This document shows, one piece after another, positions 1-4,735 of a DNA stretch of 6,042 bases. The DNA is from an uncultured Ruminococcus sp. (GTDB taxonomy: Bacteria > Bacillota > Clostridia > Oscillospirales > Ruminococcaceae). How positions within the stretch are numbered: position 1 is the stretch's first letter; each line of letters begins with the position of its first letter. The position numbers and the translations under genes were made by a program. The stretch lies in NCBI GenBank assembly GCA_937910385.1, contig CALEPT010000162.1, forward strand, positions 1-6,042, in the 5' to 3' direction. The notes under the pieces are model-generated. The model worked only from the letters and a program-made list of their open reading frames with translations, did no database searches and was not told the DNA's origin.

Positions 1-143
1 AAGATATGGAAGAAATCCGTCAGGGAGTTGAAGAAATATCTAATATGCTTGCAGAGTATCGGGCGAAGCTGGAGAGCCTTGCTGTCACTCCGCAGACATT
101 CAGGGCGATAGTCGATAAGGCTCACGAGGACGTGAAGAAATAA
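1..143 (+). CDS. C-terminal end of an unrecognised protein (5' partial)
   Basis: The frame is open from the left edge (first full codon at position 3) and ends at TAA 141-143, leaving about 46 residues. The tail is highly charged and heptad-like (EEIRQGVEEISNMLAEYRAK, then LESLAVTPQTF and a Lys-rich end), which suggests an alpha-helical or coiled-coil C-terminus. No family can be named from this piece. Its neighbours are mobile-element debris, so it may belong to an accessory gene (restriction, mobilisation or phage), but that is inference. The codons read as genuinely coding, with no internal stop and a normal mix of charged residues. Confidence 0.6.
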   Translation, partial: DMEEIRQGVEEISNMLAEYRAKLESLAVTPQTFRAIVDKAHEDVKK

Positions 144-217
144 AAGAAAAATGCACCGAAGAAATTGCTTATATTGCTGCGCCCTGCACAAGAATTATTA
201 CAATAATTTCGATACGC

Positions 218-246
218 TGGACTCCGAAATCATTGTAGGCTATAAT
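218..246 (+). promoter_or_regulatory. Sigma-A type promoter of the 70-residue accessory gene
   Basis: A perfect -10 TATAAT lies at 241-246. A -35-like TGGACT (4 of 6 matches to TTGACA) lies at 218-223, with a 17-bp spacer. Transcription would start near 253, about 24 nt before the ATG at 277. This supports the 277 start and rules out the upstream in-frame ATGs at 151 and 247. Confidence 0.65.
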
Positions 247-276
247 ATGGTTACTATGAAATTGGAGGTGCAGGAT

Positions 277-489
277 ATGTTAGCAATACCCGAATTGGCA
301 ATGCCGAGAACACGCAAGGTCACTACTGTCTGCAATGGTAAGCGTGTGGTCTGGTCCGACTACGAACAGGCAAAGGCATATTTCCTTGAACTTATGATGT
401 CCACGGACGGCGAAGAACATGAGCGTGCGGAGTGCGTTTATATTCAGCTTCTGAACGGGCTGGATGTGTTTTCCGATGAAGATGAATAA
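277..489 (+). CDS. Small accessory protein of mobile-element type, 70 aa
   Basis: The ATG at 277 is preceded by GGAGGTG (264-270) at good spacing and by a clear promoter, so I prefer it over the in-frame ATG at 151, which would give 112 aa. The 70-residue product has a central KVTTVCNGKRVVWSDYEQAK stretch, a helical middle (AKAYFLELMM) and a very acidic C-terminus (FSDEDE). It has no signal peptide or membrane segment. I recognise the general type as a small conserved hypothetical protein found in mobile regions of gut Firmicutes, but can give no function. On the opposite strand an ImmA/IrrE frame breaks off just at this gene's stop codon, suggesting that this gene, or the block carrying it, was joined onto a pre-existing ImmA/IrrE gene. 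Confidence 0.75.
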   Translation: MLAIPELAMPRTRKVTTVCNGKRVVWSDYEQAKAYFLELMMSTDGEEHERAECVYIQLLNGLDVFSDEDE

Positions 490-766
490 TCAGCGTAAGC
501 ATGATATGTCCAATCTCGTGAAGGATCGTAAAACGTATACGCTCAGGCATCATAGTGTCGTTGTAAAAAATTGCCCAACTGACCGTTCCGTTTTCTTCAT
601 ACTCTGCAAAAAATCCGTCGTGGCTTGCGGCATATGCTCTGATACGTTCTTTCAGTGGCAAAGAGGTATACGGAACAAGCATTATCCCCATTTTCTTACA
701 TAAGCTGAAAGCATCAATAGGGTATTGCTTGATATGATACTTCTTATACAGTGCTGCGATGACCTT
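488..766 (-). pseudogene. Truncated ImmA/IrrE-family zinc metallopeptidase remnant
   Basis: On the minus strand this part of a 163-residue open frame (883 down to 392) reads as the N-terminal part of an ImmA/IrrE-family peptidase: a helical start (VIAALYKKYHIKQYPIDAFS), a strand region with SWAIFYNDTM, then RIRFTILHEIGHIM with the HExxH zinc site at 506-520. In the family a third zinc ligand (Glu) and a helical tail follow. Here similarity stops within a few residues of HEIGH, and the frame continues as antisense of the neighbouring accessory gene (LIIHLHRKTHPARSEA). Family members cleave HTH repressors of mobile elements to induce them; this copy lacks the last zinc ligand and is almost certainly inactive. 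It has no start codon of its own and is fused in frame to a helicase scrap upstream. Confidence 0.75.
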
Positions 767-901
767 TTTTTGAGCTTCTGCAAGAATATCTTTGAATTTA
801 TCGTGAGCAGTCAGCATAACAGAGTCAATTTCCTTATCGCCTGTACGCTCGCCGTAAGGCAGACGCAGACCTCTGCCGACCATTTGCTCACGCAGTATCT
901 T
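767..901 (-). pseudogene. Remnant of a DEAD-box/restriction enzyme Res helicase subunit (motif VI region)
   Basis: The minus-strand frame reads LREQMVGRGLRLPYGERTG followed by a DSVMLTAHDKFKDIL stretch. QxxGRGLRLPYG is helicase motif VI, with its arginine fingers, as found in type III restriction Res subunits and related DEAD/DEAH restriction helicases; the following AHDKF segment is also typical of them. Only about 40 residues survive. Upstream the frame is closed by TAA at 902-904, while a neighbouring frame reads KITEELKDT, which could be a frameshifted continuation. Downstream it passes without a stop into the ImmA/IrrE remnant. A full-length Res protein is many hundreds of residues, so this is debris of a lost restriction or helicase gene, with no recognisable ribosome binding site. 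Confidence 0.7.
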
Positions 902-1005
902 TTAGTTCTTCAGTGATTTTGCGGAATATGCATAACGGCAGCGATAAAAAAGAGTATATCCCGTCTGAAAGATTTATGCAAAGTGACAAAACTGCTTATA
1001 CCACC

Positions 1006-1034
1006 TTGACAAATGTAGGAGAACGGTGTATTCT
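1006..1034 (+). promoter_or_regulatory. Sigma-A promoter of the tetR gene
   Basis: TTGACA at 1006-1011 is a perfect -35. After a 17-bp spacer comes TATTCT (1029-1034), a 4 of 6 match to the -10. Transcription would start near 1041, so translation cannot start at the in-frame ATG at 1026, which supports the ATG at 1074. The -10 lies inside the palindrome at 1015-1060. Confidence 0.7.
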
Positions 1035-1060
1035 TATATAAGAGAACAGCGTTCGCCGAC
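1015..1060 (+). promoter_or_regulatory. Long imperfect palindrome over the tetR promoter, probable autoregulatory operator
   Basis: The 46 bp are symmetric about 1037/1038 and match at 18 of 23 base pairs. The centre is the perfect 12-bp palindrome TCTTATATAAGA (1032-1043); the outer arms are GAACGGTG (1021-1028) and CAGCGTTC (1047-1054). It covers the -10 and the predicted start site, the usual position for a TetR-family self-repressing operator. That the adjacent TetR protein binds it is inference. Confidence 0.65.
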
Positions 1061-1073
1061 TGGAGATGATAAA

Positions 1074-1688
1074 ATGCCGAGGGATAAGAGCGAGAGCCAT
1101 GAGAGAATAGTTGCAGCCGCTAAGGAGGAGTTTCTTACCTATGGCTTTGAGAATGCCTCAATGCGGCGGATAGCTGCCAATGCCGGGATAACTGTTTCAG
1201 GGCTTTACAAGCATTTCCCAAGCAAGGAGGATATGTTTGCACGCCTTGTACAGCCTGCCCTTGATGAGTTCGGTGAGCTTTATCACAGTAAGGAAAAAGA
1301 GGAGTATGAAGCGCTGAGAGAGATAGGCGCAGCGGCAGCCTTTTTGAATGAGGACGCTGTTTATGCTATGGAATTTATCTACGATCACTTTGATGAGTTC
1401 AAGCTGCTTGTCTGCTGCTCGCAGGGAACGAGGTATGAGGACTACGCCCACACCCTTGCCGAAATGGAGGAAAAAAGCTCGCTTGAATTTATAGAGCTGC
1501 TTCGCAGGCGCGGCTACTGTGTGCCGGAGTTTGACGGGCGCGAGTTTCATCTGCTCGTATCATCAAATGTCGAGGCGGTCTTGCAGCCTATAAGGCATGA
1601 TTTTACAAGAGAAGCGGCTATGCACTATGCGCAGACGATAAACACATTTTTCTCAAAGGGTTGGAAGTGGCTGTGCGGAATGGAATAA
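1074..1688 (+). CDS. TetR/AcrR-family transcriptional regulator, 204 aa
   Basis: The first 60 residues form a TetR DNA-binding domain: SHERIVAAAKEEFLTYGFEN (helix 1), then the helix-turn-helix SMRRIAANAGITVSGLYKHF (about residues 29-48) and PSKEDMF. The remaining 140 residues are helical, as expected of a ligand-binding and dimerisation domain, but too divergent to name a ligand. I chose ATG 1074, with GGAG at 1062-1065 and 8 nt spacing, because the in-frame ATG at 1026 lies in the -10 region; the 204-residue length is typical. It sits in the same direction 75 bp ahead of the Cys-rich protein, feoA and feoB genes, so it may control iron uptake, though it could simply be a neighbour. Ile codons are ATA in 7 of 8 cases. 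Its promoter carries a strong palindrome, suggesting self-repression. Confidence 0.9.
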   Translation: MPRDKSESHERIVAAAKEEFLTYGFENASMRRIAANAGITVSGLYKHFPSKEDMFARLVQPALDEFGELYHSKEKEEYEALREIGAAAAFLNEDAVYAMEFIYDHFDEFKLLVCCSQGTRYEDYAHTLAEMEEKSSLEFIELLRRRGYCVPEFDGREFHLLVSSNVEAVLQPIRHDFTREAAMHYAQTINTFFSKGWKWLCGME

Positions 1689-1692
1689 GCGC

Positions 1693-1723
1693 ATATATCG
1701 GCTGTAATGCCGATATATATTTT
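1693..1723 (+). terminator. Perfect 10-bp stem-loop downstream of tetR, weak terminator or attenuator
   Basis: ATATATCGGC (1693-1702) and GCCGATATAT (1709-1718) form a perfect stem with a 6-nt loop, followed only by ATTTT. The short T run makes efficient termination doubtful, so some transcripts probably continue into the feo genes. As DNA it is also a palindrome that a regulator could bind. Confidence 0.5.
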
Positions 1724-1730
1724 GCATAAA

Positions 1731-1748
1731 AGTTAGCATCAGATAACT
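1731..1748 (+). promoter_or_regulatory. Small inverted repeat AGTTA-N8-TAACT ahead of the feo genes
   Basis: AGTTA (1731-1735) and TAACT (1744-1748) are separated by 8 bp and end just before the ribosome binding site at 1751. It is reminiscent of an iron-regulator half-site arrangement but matches no consensus (Fur or DtxR) well. It could be an operator or chance, and no convincing -35/-10 pair was found beside it. Confidence 0.25.
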
Positions 1749-1763
1749 AAAGGAGGGGCGCAT

Positions 1764-1937
1764 ATGGCATGGCTTGCAGATAACATTATGTCGATAGTGC
1801 TGCTGATATTGCTTGCAGCTATAGTTTTTCTTATAGTAAGGAGTAAGATAAAGGCAAAAAAGTCAGGCGGCTGTGGGTGCGGCTGTTCGGGGTGCTCGGG
1901 GTGCAGCTCCTGCGGCACTAAGAATAAAAGCAAATAA
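1764..1937 (+). CDS. FeoB-associated Cys-rich membrane protein, 57 aa
   Basis: AGGAGG at 1751-1756 precedes the ATG at 1764 by 7 nt. The product has one N-terminal membrane segment (about residues 8-25, IMSIVLLILLAAIVFLIV), a basic patch (RSKIKAKK) that would stay in the cytoplasm, and a Gly/Ser/Cys tail with six cysteines at about residues 37, 39, 41, 44, 47 and 50. This is the signature of the short FeoB-associated Cys-rich membrane proteins encoded with feo genes in Firmicutes. They are thought to aid ferrous iron transport, perhaps by holding metal at the membrane, but the role is not proven. Here it comes before feoA; in many operons it follows feoB. It lies 38 bp ahead of feoA in the same direction, so the two are very probably co-transcribed. 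Confidence 0.88.
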   Translation: MAWLADNIMSIVLLILLAAIVFLIVRSKIKAKKSGGCGCGCSGCSGCSSCGTKNKSK

Positions 1938-1975
1938 CAGATCTGAGTCTGCAAAAAAAGAATTGGAGGAAAGAT

Positions 1976-2197
1976 ATGAAACTGACACAGTCAAAAGCGA
2001 ACACGCAGGGAAAAATAATCTCTGTGAGCGGTGACGATCACTTTATGAACCGCATAACATCAATAGGCATCACCGAGGGAACGCCATTTCAGACGGTGAG
2101 AAATGACAGGAAAATGCCTGTACTGATCTATCTGAGGGAAACACTTATCTCACTTAACCGTGCAGATGCCGAGAGAATCGAGGTGGAGGCAGTATGA
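1976..2197 (+). CDS. feoA: Ferrous iron transport protein A
   Basis: A 73-residue protein of the FeoA SH3-like fold, close to the usual length of about 75-80. The family signature is the middle part, where NRITSIGITEGTPFQTVRND corresponds to the conserved R-L-x-x-L-G-(I/L)-x-x-G-x-x-(I/F) pattern, followed by the strand PVLIYLRETLISLNRADAER. FeoA is a small cytoplasmic protein that interacts with FeoB and is needed for full Fe(II) uptake. GGAGGA (1965-1970) gives a strong ribosome binding site for the ATG at 1976. The stop TGA overlaps the feoB ATG (ATGA at 2194-2197), so the two are translationally coupled and stoichiometry is probably controlled. Ile codons are 3 ATA, 5 ATC and no ATT. Confidence 0.92.
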   Translation: MKLTQSKANTQGKIISVSGDDHFMNRITSIGITEGTPFQTVRNDRKMPVLIYLRETLISLNRADAERIEVEAV

Positions 2198-4035
2198 GCG
2201 CAAGCATAGCACTTTTGGGGCAGCCGAACTCGGGTAAATCGACTATCTACAATAACCTCACGGGGGCAAGGCAGCACGTCGGCAACTGGGCGGGGAAAAC
2301 AGTTGAGAAAAACGAAGGCAGCTATACATACGGCGGCACTAAATACACCGTGACAGACCTGCCCGGAAGCTACGGGCTATCGGGCAACTCCGATGAGGAG
2401 ATAATAACTACCGACTACATCAAATCAGGGCAGAGTGAGCTGACTGTTGTGCTTGTCGATGCATCGCAGCTTGAAAGAAGTATGTTCATGCTGGCAGAGT
2501 TTGCAAGGCTTGATAAGCCTGCTCTTCTTGTGCTCAATATGATAGATGTTGCAAAGGATATGGGCAAGGAGATAGATACTGCGGCTCTTGAGAAAAAGCT
2601 CGGTATCCCCGTGCTGCCGTTTAATGCAACGGATACAAAGGATTATGACCGACTCAAAAAGCTGATAGCTGAGGAGCTAAAAAGCCCTCACAGGCTGGCT
2701 GTCAAGGCTCCTGAGGCTCACACCGATGTGAAGTCTGACAGCAAGGCGAAATTCGACTGGGTGAGCAGTGTGATCGAGGGTGTCACAAAGACCAAAAGCT
2801 CGGTATACAAAATGTCCAAATTCGACCGTGTGCTGACAAGACCGATCCTCGGAAAGTTTATTTGTATCGGTATGGTACTGTTGGCATTCTTTGTTGCAGC
2901 GTTCATTATGGCACCATTTATGGGTATCGGAAAAATGATCCCGATAACGCTGCACGATCCGATTGACGATCTGTTGAACGGCTGGAATGTCCACCCGTGG
3001 ATCGTTTCCATTTTCAGCACGATGCTCCCGAATGTATTGTTCTTTGTCATTTCGATGGCAAGCTTTGTGTTCGGCGTGCATATAGTGTTCGGTTTTCTTG
3101 AAGAAACAGGCTTTCTCGCCCGCGCTGCGTATCAGTTCGACGGACTGCTTTCTAAGCTCGGACTACAGGGCAAAGCTATCTGCCCGATGCTCATGGGCTG
3201 CGGCTGTACCATTGGCGGTGCGTGCGGTACCAGAGTTATGGACAACTGGGGACAGCGAATGCTTGCCATGTCCATTGTATGGGCTATCCCCTGTGGTTCC
3301 ATCTGGTCGATCATACCTGTCATCTCGGGAATGTTCTTCACATGGCAGCAGACTCTGCTGGTTCTGGCAGGGATACTTGTCTATGTGGTCATTACCATGA
3401 TTCTTGTTTCCAAACTGTTCAGCAAAAAGCTCGCACCTGTTGAGACACGCAGCGGCATGATCATGGAACTGCCGCCCTATCATAAGGCTCACTGGAAGCA
3501 CATCATCAAAGAAGCTTTCTTCAAGGCTTGGGACATTTTCAAGCGCGCATTCGGCACGGTCACACTGGTTTCAATTATTTTCTATGTGCTCTCGTTCAGT
3601 AAGGACGGCAATGTCGAGCACAGTCTGCTGTACCGTGTGGGAACGTTCATTGAACCGGTGACACGATTCTTTGGAATGGGTTGGCAGACCTTCATGGCAT
3701 TTGTCAGCGGTGCATTCGCTAAGGAAGCTGTCCTTGGCACGCTGAATGCGGTCTTTATGGAAAACAATTCACTGATTGATGCGGCATTCTTTGCAAAAAC
3801 AGCCCAGGCGGATACCGAAATGCTCGGCACTGCTATGAAAGCGGCCGTCTCACCTGCAGAAGCTCTTGCTTTCATGTTTGCCACGACCTTCAATATCCCC
3901 TGTGTAATGGCGCTCTCTACGACCTATAAAGAATCTCACTCGCTGAAATGGACAGCAAAGGTCGCACTGTTATATATCTGCAATGCACTGCTGCTGTCCT
4001 GCATCGTATACCATATAGCAAGCTTATTTATGTAA
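2194..4035 (+). CDS. feoB: Ferrous iron transport protein B, variant form, 613 aa
   Basis: FeoB is the membrane permease for Fe(II), with an N-terminal G domain. Visible motifs are G1 GQPNSGKST (9-17), G2 around NWAGKT (Thr36), switch II DLPG (55-58) and G4 NMID (115-118); G5 is weak (NATDT, 144-148). The membrane part starts near 220, with FLEETGFLARAA (301-312), GKAICPMLMGCGCTIGGACG (327-346), SGAFAKEAVLGTL (505-517) and FNIPCVMAL (566-574) as the family's core and gate regions. Two features are odd: the first gate has GCGCTIGG where most FeoBs have GxGCNVPA, and the helical linker between G domain and membrane is only about 50 residues against about 100 in E. coli. At 613 residues it is shorter than the common 660-770. 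It overlaps feoA by 4 bp, with GGAGG at 2185-2189. Ile codon choice changes within the gene (see findings). It should still be a metal transporter; Fe(II) as substrate is inferred from the operon. Confidence 0.93.
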   Translation: MSASIALLGQPNSGKSTIYNNLTGARQHVGNWAGKTVEKNEGSYTYGGTKYTVTDLPGSYGLSGNSDEEIITTDYIKSGQSELTVVLVDASQLERSMFMLAEFARLDKPALLVLNMIDVAKDMGKEIDTAALEKKLGIPVLPFNATDTKDYDRLKKLIAEELKSPHRLAVKAPEAHTDVKSDSKAKFDWVSSVIEGVTKTKSSVYKMSKFDRVLTRPILGKFICIGMVLLAFFVAAFIMAPFMGIGKMIPITLHDPIDDLLNGWNVHPWIVSIFSTMLPNVLFFVISMASFVFGVHIVFGFLEETGFLARAAYQFDGLLSKLGLQGKAICPMLMGCGCTIGGACGTRVMDNWGQRMLAMSIVWAIPCGSIWSIIPVISGMFFTWQQTLLVLAGILVYVVITMILVSKLFSKKLAPVETRSGMIMELPPYHKAHWKHIIKEAFFKAWDIFKRAFGTVTLVSIIFYVLSFSKDGNVEHSLLYRVGTFIEPVTRFFGMGWQTFMAFVSGAFAKEAVLGTLNAVFMENNSLIDAAFFAKTAQADTEMLGTAMKAAVSPAEALAFMFATTFNIPCVMALSTTYKESHSLKWTAKVALLYICNALLLSCIVYHIASLFM

Positions 4036-4047
4036 GCTTATATATGT
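4020..4047 (+). repeat. Tandem 14-bp duplication across the feoB stop codon
   Basis: AAGCTTATTTATGT (4020-4033) is followed directly by AAGCTTATATATGT (4034-4047), identical at 13 of 14 positions. The feoB TAA (4033-4035) sits at the junction. It looks like a slippage duplication that may have set the present C-terminus. Confidence 0.75.
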
Positions 4048-4056
4048 AAAAAACGC

Positions 4057-4107
4057 AAAAAAGCTGACCATGTATCCTCCGCAGGGAAGGATAAGGTCAG
4101 CTTTTTT
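4057..4107. terminator. Strong bidirectional terminator of the feo operon
   Basis: AAAAAAGCTGACC (4057-4069) pairs perfectly with GGTCAGCTTTTTT (4095-4107). An inner stem TATCCT (4073-4078) pairs with AGGATA (4088-4093). The T run after the stem on the plus strand and the A run before it make it a terminator in both directions, serving feoB from the left and the minus-strand unit from 4538 from the right. Confidence 0.9.
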
Positions 4108-4126
4108 GTTATGAAATAAATCTCAG

Positions 4127-4222
4127 CCTGCCGCAGGTCATATCCTGACCACAAACACCGACTGCTTGAAGCCGCAACACCGCTTTTTTAGCGGCTTCAT
4201 TCCTGCCTTCGTTACGGTGTTG
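4127..4222. repeat. Cluster of interleaved inverted repeats
   Basis: CCTGCCGCAGG (4127-4137) and GGTCA-TATCC-TGACC (4136-4150) are small hairpins. GAAGCCGC (4168-4175) pairs with GCGGCTTC (4191-4198), while CAACACCG (4175-4182) pairs with CGGTGTTG (4215-4222). The last two pairs interlock (A-B-A'-B'), so they can form a pseudoknot or two mutually exclusive stems. A third option, CCGCT (4180-4184) with AGCGG (4190-4194), also competes. The cluster lies inside the predicted minus-strand transcript. Confidence 0.6.
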
Positions 4223-4278
4223 TTCTTTCCTGACGTTTTGAAACACATCACGGTAAACAGGAGCGAAAAAATCAGCAT
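4138..4278 (-). CDS. Doubtful 46-residue ORF in the minus-strand unit
   Basis: The ATG at 4278-4276 opens a frame ending at TGA 4140-4138, with a hydrophobic start (MLIFSLLFTVMCF) and a basic, Cys-containing end (KKRCCGF). There is no ribosome binding site ahead of it. Another minus-strand frame over the same bases is also open for about 55 codons, without an ATG at its start. The overlap with the inverted-repeat cluster makes coding doubtful. It is listed because it lies downstream of a strong promoter, and no family is recognised. Confidence 0.2.
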   Translation of the reverse strand: MLIFSLLFTVMCFKTSGKNNTVTKAGMKPLKKRCCGFKQSVFVVRI

Positions 4279-4332
4279 TCAATCAAAATCACAGCGATAT
4301 TCATTGTCATCTTCCTTTCTTCGACGGCACTT

Positions 4333-4455
4333 TCAGAGAGACTTTATCAGCGAAATGGGTTCCCCAATATGCCGCTTGCGCTCCGGGAATACCGGCATAC
4401 AGGAGTAGCTATGCATCATGTCGGGCTTGATATGAACATTTCCGGATATTCTCAT
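4333..4455 (-). CDS. Hypothetical 40-residue small protein
   Basis: The ATG at 4455-4453 is preceded on the minus strand by the purine-rich GGTGGGGTG (4469-4461), 5 nt away, and lies about 48 nt after the start site predicted from the promoter at 4510-4538. The product starts MRISGNVHIKPDMMHSYSCM and ends in a basic stretch (PERKRHIG) and PISLIKSL. It has no membrane segment and no family I recognise. The +2 frame is open over its second half and beyond (AAYWGTHFADKVSLKVPSKK) and reads more like normal coding sequence, so the gene may have suffered a frameshift, or the ORF may be incidental to a non-coding RNA. Confidence rests mainly on the promoter and the ribosome binding site. Confidence 0.4.
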   Translation of the reverse strand: MRISGNVHIKPDMMHSYSCMPVFPERKRHIGEPISLIKSL

Positions 4456-4509
4456 ACGATCACCCCACCGTATCTGCAATGATAGTTAGCAGCCGCAAAC
4501 TGCATAATT

Positions 4510-4538
4510 ATTATAGCACAAAAGGCATAATTCGTCAA
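4510..4538 (-). promoter_or_regulatory. Near-consensus sigma-A promoter reading left
   Basis: On the minus strand TTGACG (4538-4533) and a perfect TATAAT (4515-4510) are separated by exactly 17 bp. Transcription would start near 4503 and run to the feo terminator, giving an RNA of about 450 nt. It is the best promoter match in the window and overlaps the stop codon of the membrane-protein remnant at 4535-4537. Confidence 0.8.
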
Positions 4539-4735
4539 TCAGCAAATAGCCTTTTTTCTGTTTTCACCGAGGAAAAGCATAAGCGTTTCAAGCTATATAC
4601 CGCTCCGACATTGTGATATACTGTTTCCATTACAAAAGCGACGGAGAATACCACACAATATAATATGCCGAGAAACAGGGCAAGAAGATAGTGAACCTTG
4701 CAGACGAAAACTGAATAAGCATCTGAAAAGAAAAA
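4535..4735 (-). pseudogene. 5'-truncated membrane-protein frame, unrecognised
   Basis: A minus-strand frame runs from the edge of the hairpin at 4736-4780 to TGA 4537-4535. It encodes about 66 residues including a clear membrane segment (VHYLLALFLGILYCVVFSVA), then FVMETVYHNVGAVYSLKRLC and a charged end (VKTEKRLFAD). There is no ATG before an internal Met after the membrane segment, and no ribosome binding site. The frame's upstream part is replaced by the hairpin, where it soon reaches a stop. This looks like the 3' end of a small membrane-protein gene cut by the arrival of the hairpin-bounded block, but I do not recognise the family and a chance frame is possible. Confidence 0.4.

Noticed and set aside
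464..916. Plus-strand open frames over the ImmA/IrrE and helicase remnants (79 and 63 residues)
   Set aside because: They are antisense to frames with recognisable motifs (HEIGH, GRGLRLPYG), have no ribosome binding site, and their translations look like shadows.
1026..1073. Longer TetR start giving a 220-residue protein
   Set aside because: The ATG at 1026 lies between the -35 (1006-1011) and the -10 (1029-1034), ahead of the predicted transcription start, and has no ribosome binding site; ATG 1074 has one.
2677..3893. Several 69-134 residue open frames inside feoB on both strands
   Set aside because: All overlap the clear FeoB coding frame and have the low-complexity His/Pro/Cys-rich composition of shadow frames; none has a start signal.
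4166..4408. 80-residue plus-strand ORF downstream of feo
   Set aside because: There is no promoter or ribosome binding site, it runs through the inverted-repeat cluster, and it is antisense to the minus-strand unit with the strong promoter.
4402..4409. GGAGTAGC on the plus strand as a manganese (yybP-ykoY) riboswitch
   Set aside because: Only this short stretch resembles the conserved motif; the second conserved part and any downstream transporter gene are missing.
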